Of a stretch of 64,000 nt of DNA, positions 12,471 to 23,200 are shown in pieces (within the stretch, counting starts at the first letter, position 1; every line of letters starts with the position of its first letter). The notes beneath the pieces were generated by a model, which worked only from the letters and a program-made list of their open reading frames with translations, did not search any database and had not been told where the DNA came from. Position numbers and translations under genes: made by a program. This stretch comes from Pratylenchus scribneri. Lineage: Eukaryota; Nematoda; Chromadorea; Rhabditida; Pratylenchidae. The stretch is taken from positions 750,001-814,000 of the forward strand of contig JAQSEB010000078.1 in NCBI GenBank assembly GCA_030063045.1, read 5' to 3'.

Positions 12471-13462
12471 CTGCTTTGCCAATTCCTTCAAAATGTTCCC
12501 CATCTCCATTTTTAAGCCACATTCTCGGATGGTCCTATCTTGCCATAAAAACACATTTGTTTTTCAACCAAAAAATGCACACGACTAATTGAATTTTAGC
12601 CTTCCATTAATAGGCTTGGGTCCATTTGGGGCCCAGTGTCCGTCCGACCCATATCCTAGGCCATTCATCTCCCTTCCAATGTCCTCAATTGGCCCAATTT
12701 ATACCATTTATCCGCTTCACATTCTCGAATATTTTCCTTATGTCTTTTCCTCTACACATGTGTGCCAGCCAATCTATTTTGTCCAAAAAAACTCCGCTTC
12801 TCATTTTTGATCGGGTCTTGGGCGAAGGACCAAGAACGGGAGAAAAGAAGAATTGGAGGCAAGAAAGCCAAAAAGGGCAGAAATTGGCCTAAAGGTAAAG
12901 GAAAGTGGTTAACAACTGTTTCCTTTTTCCTTCGGTTTCCGCCTTCCCTTCTCTTCTAAACCAATCCCGCATTCTTCATCAATTGCCCCCTTCATTCCCA
13001 TTTTCCATCGACTGTGGCCACCGATCAGTATTGTTGGGCCCCAGGCAATATCGACGACGTTGGCGAAGGGAAAAGAGGAAAAGCGTAGGGGAGGAAGAAG
13101 CTGCCTCGAGGCTCAATTCCATTCACATTCTTTCCATTCATTGACTTGGCCGCCCCCGCCTCATCGATCTCCAGAGAAGCCCGCTGCCCCAATTGAGCAT
13201 AGAAGCACTTCCTTCTCACATACTGGCCTCCGTCATTTCGACGAGAATATTTTGAGCCTCTCGAAGCAACCACCCTAAACCTTCCATTCTGGACCTTTTT
13301 CACCCTTCGATCGACTCACCAGTCAGCCAATTCCCCTTCCAATTTATTTCCAGTGCTTTTTCATTCGCTTCTAATATCACCAATTCAATCATTCAATTAA
13401 ATATAGAAAATTGAATTTGGCTCACAAATTGATTTAATTTAATTTGACCAAAATTGGAAAAA

Positions 13463-16417
13463 ATGAGCAGTCGAGGCCATTCCCAGGATCGTGCCCTTTC
13501 ACCCGATCGTGAAACACCCTTCTCCGGATATGGGGATCGAGTTGGTTCCGGCGTGGCATATGCGCCTACACAGTGGAAGGGTGGAGAGGTAATTATTGCG
13601 GAACGGATATAACCAAACTGATATTCAATAATATTAATTTTATTAAAATTAGTTCAGAATCAGAATTGATAAAAATTAATTAGAATTCTTTCCGGAATGA
13701 AAAACAGAATTCTTTCCGGAATGAAAAACAGAATTCTTTCCGGAATGAAAATCAGAATTGGTTCCGGAATGAAAATCAGAATTGGTTCCGGAATGAAAAT
13801 CAGAATTGGTTCCGGAATAAAAATCAGAATTGGTTCCGGAATAAAAATCAGAATTCTTTCCGGAATGAAAATCAGAATTATTTCCGGAATGAAAATCAGA
13901 ATTCTTTCCGGAATGAAAATCAGAATTCTTTCCGGAATGAAAATCAGAATTGGTTCCGGAATAAAAATCAGAATTCTTTCCGGAATGAAAATCAGAATTG
14001 GTTCCGGAATAAAAATCAGAATTCTTTCCGGAATGAAAAACAGAATTCTTTCCGGAATGAGAAACAGAATTCTTTCCGGAATGAAAAACAGAATTCTTTC
14101 CGGAATGAGAAACAGAATTCTTTCCGGAATGAAAATCAGAATTCTTTCCGGAATGAAAATCAGAATTGTTTCCGAATTAAAAAGCAGAATTTTAAAAAAA
14201 AACGTAAAATTAAATTAAATATATGGAAAATTTCTACCAATCACTAATAATTAAAATGTCAAATTTCCCTCCTTTATTAGCTTGTCACTGATCCAACGTT
14301 GGTCACAAAATCATTGAAAACCCGGCGTTTGTTTTATTCCCCAATTGGCGATGGTGTGGTGGCTGCTGATGGAGTCGAGCTGAAACGATTGCCACCAGAT
14401 TTGTCGCCAAAAGTGGAAGTGATTCAACAACGAATTGTGGAAAAAGCACCCGGCGGGAAGGCTGGCCTAAAAGTGACTGAGAAAACTTGGACAACAGGAG
14501 GTACGTTTTTATCTATTACAAAATCTGCTCCCTCTTCTTAATAAACTTTAAAAAACTAAAAAACAATTTCCAAGCAATTAAGTCTATTCCCAATAATTTA
14601 GGCGGTGATTCGGATGCGAATATGGCCTATGGTCAACAACAAATGGGCTCGGCACCACCCACCGCTGACACTGGCCATTCCATCGGTAGTAGCCGCCCCG
14701 ACGCCGATCCATTTGCCAATTTGGGTGGTGGTGGCCCAGTCCAGCCTCGACCCGCATCCACCCAATCGGCGCCGGCCACCAAAAATGGCTTTGGCGGTCC
14801 ATCAAAAGATCAATTTGCGGCGGCACCGGCAGCCAAGGAGCCAGCGCCGGCAGCGATGGCACCACCCACACAATGGGGAGGACCAAGTGGCCCTTGGGCT
14901 AGTGGACTTGGCCCTGGTGGACCAGCAGCCGGCGGTCCTGCTCTCGGTTCGACACGCTCAACGCCGGGCCTTGGCCAAATTCCCGTTTCAAATGGGACAA
15001 ATCTGTTCGATAATCAATACCCGGCATCAGGAAGAAACAGCGGTAAGGCAGCAATTGTGGACGATAAAATAATTTATAAAAAGAATAGTAAAATTGTCGA
15101 AAAGACTATATATATAAAACTAAAATAATTATAATAGTCTAAGAATTTTTGCCAATCAATATTTGAAATTCTTTAAAATTTCCATTAAATATTATTTTTT
15201 TTCAATTTTAGTTCAATCATCGGCAAGCTTATATGAGCCCGGCTATCGTTATGAAATCAAAAAAGATTATTTGGTCACAAATCCCCGGGAACTCATTCAT
15301 GAATATGCCACCACAACACCAGTGACCACAATTGACCCGAATGTGGGCGAAACCACACGGACAATCACTCGTCAACATTACACACAAACTGTGGAAGAAT
15401 CGTGAGCATTTTTTATTATTAAATCATAATTAATTAATTAGCCAAGTGGCCATCTAATTTAATTTTTTGTTATATCATATCCATGACATTTTTAAAATGT
15501 TTTGACACTTTTATAAGGCATTATTGAATGAGAGGAATTTTTATCAATATTACAAGTGAAGACATAGATTTATAAAATCTGGCATTTTTTAAGTAAGTTT
15601 TTGTTGACACATTTAATAAAAGAATTGAACTTTTCGGATTTGTTTTTCATATCCTTTTTCCAACGTTAGAGGATAGGGATAATTGTAAATTTTTTTTATC
15701 TTTATATTTTGTGTTTGTTGACGTTACCAATTAATATTTTATTAAATGACTTTGAAACATAATATCCATCTTTTAAATAATTAACATATTTCTATTTATG
15801 TCTCTTTATTTGAAGATTTGGCCCATTCCCACCGTATGGTGCATCGAATGCGGTCACTCCACTCAAATTTGTGCGCCAATTGAGGGATGAAAGTGAGTTG
15901 TTTAAAAGATATACTCTTAGGGCATTTTCATAGTAAATGTATTCAATTACAGTATTTAAATAATTTTTTGGTATATGGATTTCTAAGAGGACAAAATATT
16001 TAATAATTATATTGTTAGCCTAATCTATGCACGCCTCTTGGTCTAATCCAAAAATCCTAAAAATTATTCATTAAATTTAAATTAAATTTTTATTTTATTT
16101 TTATTCAAATTATACTGAAAAAAGATTTGTTTAATAAAAAATGTATGGGAAATAAAATATTTTAATAAAATTTGCAGCCATGACTGACAGTCAACGGCAA
16201 GCCAATCAGCAACAAACACCGTTGAGTGCCAATGCCAAGGATGCCCAATTCGAGAAGCGCATTGATGTGAGATTTTAGTCTAATTTTAGAATTATTTGAA
16301 AAATATAAACAGGAAATTCGCCGTTCCACATCGCGAGCCCAAAATGACCCCGTAATCGAGCAATTGGCCAATCAAATGCGACAAAGTGGTGCATTCAGCA
16401 GTGGGGGAAAACCGTGA
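13463..16417 (+). CDS. Uncharacterised 415-aa Pro/Gly/Ala-rich protein
   Basis: I do not recognise this gene. Seven exons join in phase: 13463-13588, 14281-14500, 14602-15042, 15212-15401, 15816-15892, 16178-16266 and 16313-16417, ending in TGA. The N-terminus is Ser/Arg-rich. Exon 2 encodes a compact segment with KTRRLFYSPIGDGVV and LSPKVEVIQQRIVEK that looks folded. Exon 3 is low-complexity (Gly, Pro, Ala, Gln). Exon 4 has YEIKKDYLVTNPRELIHEY and a Thr-rich run. The C-terminus is polar and likely helical. There is no signal peptide and no membrane segment. The mix of short ordered blocks and low-complexity spacers would suit a cytoskeletal or scaffold protein, but that is a guess. Intron 1 holds a 24-bp minisatellite. 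Start chosen as the first ATG of the open exon. Confidence 0.75.
13683..14190 (+). repeat. 24-bp minisatellite (about 21 units) in intron 1
   Basis: The unit is GAATTCTTTCCGGAATGAAAAACA with variants: AATCA for AAACA, TTGGTTCC for TTCTTTCC, and AATAAA for AATGAA. The unit length is a multiple of three and lacks stops in one frame, so it gives a false open frame. The array follows directly on a fragment resembling the centre of MITE family A (13629-13680). Confidence 0.95.
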
Positions 16418-17287
16418 ATTTGGAGGGGAAATTGGAAAGAAATTAAAAAGGATGGAATGATTTTGGATGGTCAGTGGGTGCCATATTGGCCATTTTTTGC
16501 CAACAATGATACACCCCAAAAAATTTTTATTTGAATATTTTTCCCATCGTATTTTTCACCTCTTCCCTTCCTTCCATATTTTTTATTGGCCAAAATTATT
16601 TTACATTTTTATTCTTGTCAACAAATCCTTGCACCCAAAACCCACAGGAATATTTCTCCCACCCAAATATTTTGCTTAAACCAAAAAATTTTATTCGATT
16701 CGGTTGCCATTTTTCCATTTTTGATAATGAATAAAAATAAATATGTGAATCAAGTGATGAATAAAAGAAGGATGAAAGAAATTGAAAATTTACCACATTT
16801 TAGTTTAGTTTTTGAAAAGTTCATTTGGAAATTTTTTCAGCATATTTTTAAATGCTTATTTTAGTCTAAAAAAATCCATGAACTTTTCAATACCATTTTT
16901 AGTCTGAATAAAGAAGTCATTGATTAAATGAAATTAAAAATGATCAAACAATGAATAAATATGATCAAAGAATAAATATGATCAAATGCATTTCTTTTAT
17001 TGATTTTATTATTTACGGTGAGCTTCATAATAAATGAAATAATCAATAGAAAAAATTAGAATAATTTCTAATTTTTCCTTTTTCCTTTACATTATTATTG
17101 ACTCATATCGATGGAGGATGGATTATTTCAAGGTCACTAACAGCTTTGAGCCCTCCTTCCCAGCCAAGCAATAAACGAGATGAATAATTTTATTTGCGTT
17201 CGAGTCGAATAAGGTCAATTCCATATACCATTAACCTGCTCAAATTGACATTCCATATTAAACATAACAATAAATAACATCAATAAA
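16418..17287. other. Intergenic; 3' flank of the 415-aa protein gene
   Basis: Contains an AATAAA near 16730 that could end the upstream transcript, and a 74-bp segment (16676-16749) that recurs at 26472-26545. The rest is AT-rich with no gene that I can support. Confidence 0.6.
16676..16749 (+). repeat. 74-bp duplicated segment, copy 1
   Basis: Begins TTAAACCAAAAAATTTTATT and includes TTCGATTCGGTTGCCATTTT plus an AATAAA. It matches 26472-26545 almost base for base. Confidence 0.8.
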
Positions 17288-20200
17288 ATGAATATGAAAT
17301 ATTATAATTATGCAATTTTTTTCTTCCTAATAAACATTTGGCAATTCGGCAAAGCGGACTATTTTCTTTATGAATTTTCTTTGCCGAGGTTTAAATTCCT
17401 CCGCGATTCAGACACATACCCTGACAACTTGCCCTATAGTCAATATTTGCTGAATGTGCACAAAATTAGCTATTTTTATGGTGCAAAAGATTTGAGATTT
17501 GAGTTAGGATTGATAATTAATATTTAAGAATTATTTTTTCCAGCGGTGCTGCCAAATGGCTCTACTTTAATTCAAGGCACATTTATGGCCGAATGTTTGG
17601 CTGTAATCAGGTTGCAATTTTTTGCCATTAAATTTTATGCACTAGCTAATATCAAATTATTCCTAAACATTTTATTAAACTTTTGCATTTTATTGTGAGG
17701 TGCATTTTATAATATAAAATGGAGACGAACAAATTTAATTGTCTATAAAATTATGGCCAAAAAAATAATTGAGTTATTTTTTACTATTTTGCCATTTTTA
17801 AATAAAATTTTTTATTATCAAATTCGTATATTTTTATTCCTTTTATCATTAATTAACTTGCTCTCAAATTTATCAAATTTGTTAAACTTTTAATCCCTAA
17901 ATTTAAAATTGATTTGGTAAAAAACATATGCTTAAATTTTTTTTCATCCAATTTTATCCCTCTTCTTTTGATTATCGAATAAGTAAAATTTGTATTTAAC
18001 AGTTTACATGAATGGAAATAAAATTGAATATTGAGGATATACTGTATATGATCGAAAATCACTATTGATTTAAGCAATTAGCAAAAGAAAAATTAATATT
18101 TTAAAACATTAAAACGCATATATTGTAAAAAAGAAGAATTAATTCAGATTTATAAATTGGTTATTAATGAACATCAAAATTTGCTCGCTGTGCCCCCGGA
18201 ACGAATTTCTTTGGGCTATGGTAATGCCGAAAATATTGCATTTTTTCCAATTGATAGCAACCAAAGTGGCAATTTTTTATATGCTGGAAATATTGATTGG
18301 AAGTATTTGCACAAAAACGTGATTTTTGGAAGTAAAAAATGCACTTATAAATTAGTATTTGTTTCAGATTAATTTAAGTGATCATTGTGAAAAAGACAAT
18401 TTTTACTTGGAAAATTGTCCCACTTGGTCCAAACCTGTTGAGTCAAATAAACGAATTTGTAAGTCATGGCCTAATGATTTTTTTAATTTGCAATAATCTC
18501 ATTTAATTTAATTAATCTATTAAGATGTTTGGGATTTTACCTTTAAAAAATATAATCTCCGATTTAGAAGCTTGGTAGACAATTTTATTTTTTATCATAA
18601 AATTAATTAATATATTCTTTTTATTCTTTATTCCTTAATTCATTTACAAAATAGAAGGACAAATAGGCAGCATTACTTTTAGGATTCATTTAATATTAAA
18701 TGCATTGAAAACAATACAATTTTATTATATTTTAGGCAATTGGTTAAAATCTGATCGAGATTATCCAATTGCTGAACAAATTGTTTATTTGGATGATCAA
18801 AATGATATATTTTTGGTCAATATGTATATAAATCGGCCCTCAATAAAAATTGTCGAAAATGAAATGTTCGATGGATTTCCAGCAATTTCAGCGGATGCTC
18901 AAACAATTTATTACGCATCCAAAAATGAATTTGGAAATGTGGAAATTTGGAGCATGGATTTGCGAAATAATTCCTTCAAAAAACAGGCAGCAATTTATTT
19001 TTCAAATTAGAACTAAAAATTTATCAAATATTCAGCTTACTGCATCACCGAAACATTCATTTATGCTTCGGCCAATTCCATCACCAAACGGAGATGTTCT
19101 CGTTTTTGAATGCCTATTTGGCGCCGATAATGAATTAGCCAAGTAAGCTTATTTTTAGTTTGAGATAATATTAATTTGGCGAAACACTGTTGGCGAAAAC
19201 TTTTCGTGTCGAAAAATAATTTATTTTTAAGACCATATAACTTGACCATAACTAGGTATTAGGGCTCAGGGTTAGGTTCGGCGCAAGATGGGATTAAGGG
19301 CTAAGTGCTGCTAGGGGTTAGGGAATCTTAAAAGAAGTCTGATTTGGCCAAGTTATATGGCTCAAAAATATAATATTTTTTGACACAAAAGATTTTCGTT
19401 GGATCCACAACATATATAATATATGTTGTAGCCGAATTAGAAACAAACAAATCGGCTAGCCGAATTAGAAATGTTTCATTTTCGGCTAGCCGATTTAAAA
19501 AATGGCATTTAATATCAGAACAGGCCGAAATAAAATCAGAACAGTGGGAAATTAAAACAGAACAGTGGGAAATGAAATCAGAATGGGTTAAAATAGAATC
19601 GCAATAGTCAGAAATAAGATCAGAATAATCAGAATTAATATCAGAATATAATCAGAACTACAAAAAATAAGGTTTAATCAGAATAAAATTAGAATTTATT
19701 GATATTATTTCTAACTATTCTGATTTTATTCTGGTCCATTCTGATATTAATTCTGATTATTCTGATATTAATTCTGACTATTGTGATTTTATTTAAACCC
19801 ATTCTGATTTGATTTCTCACTGTTTTCCCACTGTTCTGATTTGATTTCCCACTGTTCTGATTTGATTTCCCACTGTTCTGATTTGATTTCCCTCTGTTCT
19901 GATTTTAAGTGCCATTTTCTAAATCGGCTAGCCGAAATTGAAACATTTCTAAATCGGTTGCTGATTTGTTTGTTTCTAATTCGGCTACAACATACATAAA
20001 AATTACAGGAAAAATTTTTACAATCAAAGTGCCACGCACATTTGTTCAATCGAGTTGAACAGAAATGAGGAACAACAACGACCAAAACAATTGAAATTCA
20101 CTGCAAAAAATACATCCTTGGTTGATGTGAATGCACTTTACCATTTTATGACACCTATTTTTGTGCCCCCCAACCCCAAAATAGAAGGGCACAAAATTAT

Positions 20201-23200
20201 TTTTAGTGCCAGAAATGGAAATTTAAAAAAAAGTAATACAGCTTTGTTTATTAGCGATATTGATGGAAATAATTTGGAGCAGGTAACATTCTTTCTATTG
20301 ACAATATTTATTTGTAGAATTTTTCTTTAAAAAAAACTAATTTAAACATTTGGAAAATATAATATATATATTTTGTAATTTTTTATTATATAAGTCAAAT
20401 AAAATGTGAACCAAAAAGGACAATTTTACCATTTTTTTTATTTTACTCATATCTATGCATTAATTTATTAATAAAATTATAAAAATTTTAGATATTGTTT
20501 AATTATACCTATGTATTGTATTTTCTTATTTTAACATTAATGTTTTTTTCCTTCTTAGTTGTTAAAATATTGGAAAATTATTTAAAAAATTTATTATGGA
20601 ATAAATTAAAAATTTTTACATAATTGTGAATTTTGATAAATTTAATTTGATACAATTAAATATAAATGAAAAAAATATTATAAATCTTAACAAAATATTT
20701 AATTTAAATAAATAAAAAGGAAAAATATTAATAAATCCATTTCTATTATTATTCAGCTTGTTGACTATCGCAGCAAAAACAATTATCCTGCCTTTGATAA
20801 TTTGGGCCAACGCTTAGCATGGGTTACAACCGATTTGCCGGAGGATGATATTACAAAAAGCCATATTTATATAGCAGATTGGAATTATAAAAAGGAAAAG
20901 GGTAAACATATTTAAAAGTAAATTGAATTTTTAAATAAATAATCCCATTTAATTTTAAACTATTATTATTTGATTTATATTTTAAATTAATAATTAATTG
21001 CATTTGAAAATGATTTACTGGCTAATTTTACAATAATTTTTTTTAATACTAAAATCTTAAAATTTTTCATTACCCCTCGCACACAATGCAGCGGGAAAAC
21101 GCGGCGGGAAAACGCTCGGCGGGTTCCCGCAAAACCCGCTCTGTTCACAATGCAACATAGATTTTTAACCCGCAGAGGGAAAAAAAAACGCCGCGTTTTC
21201 CCGCTAGAGGTGAAGCTGTTCACAATGCAACACCGATTTTTAACCCGCGAAAGAAAATAAAAACGCCGCGTTTTCCCGCTAAACCCGTTCTGTTCACAAT
21301 GGAAACTCGGCGTTACTCGCTGAGCGTTTTCCAGTTTTTGGTATTCACAATGGAAAAAGCTGGGCGTTTGCGGGAAATTAATGAATTAAATAATGATTGA
21401 AATTTAAATAATTATTTTCAAATTTTAAAAATTTAAGAAAAATTTAAATTAATCCATATCTGATACAGAAAAATTTCCTCTTTCCAATGATATAGAAATC
21501 AAATTTTTACAACGTAAATGAAATTATTTATGGAATATATTAGGTTCCAGGACAATGTTCCATAAAAAAATTCTAAAATTTAATTGAAATAAATAAAAAT
21601 TTTAGTTATTCGATGCAGAAAAATGGCCTCTTTTTATTGACAAATAAATTTTTTAAAAAATACAAAAATTCGGGAAAATTTATATGATTTACACTTTTCA
21701 TCTTCATAAGTAATTTTTTCCCTATCCAAATAAATTAATTTTTATGTCATTGAAAAGAGCAGAGTTTTTTACATAGGGTAGGATCGATTTGAAAATGTTC
21801 AAAAATTTTTAAATATTTTTAAAATATTTTTATAAAAGTCAACCCTAGTATTTTTGGGGGGAACCCGCTCGGCGGGTTGCGGGTAAAATCAAATAATTTG
21901 ATTCGGCTGCGTTTTCCCGCAGCGGGAAAACGCCGTGGGAAAACGCTTCACTGTGAACAGGTGGGCGATTTTTGGCGATTGCGGGAACCCGCTGAGCGTT
22001 TTCTCGCTCTGATTTACCCGCTGAGGTGTTCACAATGCAAAACCCGCCGAGCGGGTTGCGTTTTCCCGCTGCGGGAAAACGCGGCGGGAACCCGCTGAGA
22101 GTGTTCACAACCAAAACCCGCTGGCGGGTTGCGTTTTCCTGCCGAGCGTTTTCCCGCTCCATTTTTCCCGCTTCACTGTGAACACACTTTTTACAACCCG
22201 CGGCGGGAAAACGCTCCATTGTGTGCGAGGGGTTAAGGAAAATTTTTTTATTATATTATAAAAAGAAAAATTCTGCAAAGACCAAAGAGTCATATTTAAT
22301 TAAAACATTTTACATATACGGTATTTTATTTAGGAATTCAATGTGATGAAGTGGGCTTGATCGAGGAAAATGATTGTTTTAAAATAAAGAACATAATACA
22401 AGTGACCAATTTTACTGCTACTGCCGAAACTAAAAATGCAATTCGCCCAAAATTCAGGTTGCACCCCAACTTATTATTCTCTCTTAATTTTTTAAGTCCA
22501 ACCAATGATTCGACTGCAATTCTCTATGAATTATTTGATAATAAAACTAGTCAAGTGGGTATATTTTATAATATAAGGATGTTAATTTTAATACGATATT
22601 AAATTAATATTTAATTAAAAAAAATATAATTTATAATATAATATATTATTTGGATATTTTTATTAATTTCTTAATATAAGATATGGCGATCATTTATTAT
22701 TCCCGACTTTGACAAATGTAATATTTCGTTGCCGCTGAACAGCAACAATTGCTATTTATACCACCAAAGGGTCAGCTCGGCAGCGGAGTTTGCCTCTGGC
22801 ATAGCCACTTTCAATCATCCAGCATTTTTTGCCTATTCAAAGCGACCACAAATTCCCGCTGCAGAAAGTGGCTCTTTAAATTTGAATTGTGAAGAAGAGG
22901 AAGAATTAGACTATTTAAAATACAAAATTGTCCATATGGATATGCAAATATTCAAATTTCATGCACTTGGGCAGCTATTATATACTTTTACAGAGGAAGA
23001 AGGTAAATTTGTCGAGAACAAAATTTTTATTTAAAAATTTTAGAAATATCGTGATTTTAAATTCCTTAAAATATGATAATTTATTAAAAATATGAGTACA
23101 CAATAAACGAGAAAATATAATTAAAGTTAATATTTTATTGTTTATTTTTACGAATTATTATTAATGTATTATTAGAATTTAGTATACCTCGCTCGATTTT

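Larger units (their letters stand above)
6240..13462. other. Gene-poor intergenic region
   Basis: I can support no gene here. AT-rich repeat copies (A3, B2, A4, C4) alternate with patches richer in G+C around 6700-7160, 8030-8930, 9480-9720, 11540-12060 and 12600-13330. Open frames in those patches show no recognisable domain and no exon chain. The last patch may include the promoter or 5' UTR of the gene starting at 13463. Confidence 0.6.

Noticed and set aside
13697..14218. 173-aa repetitive open frame
   Set aside because: It is the 24-bp minisatellite, whose unit length is divisible by three; it lies in an intron.
19255..19330. Telomere-like TTAGGG words
   Set aside because: Irregular and few; nematode telomeres are usually TTAGGC, and no tandem period exists.
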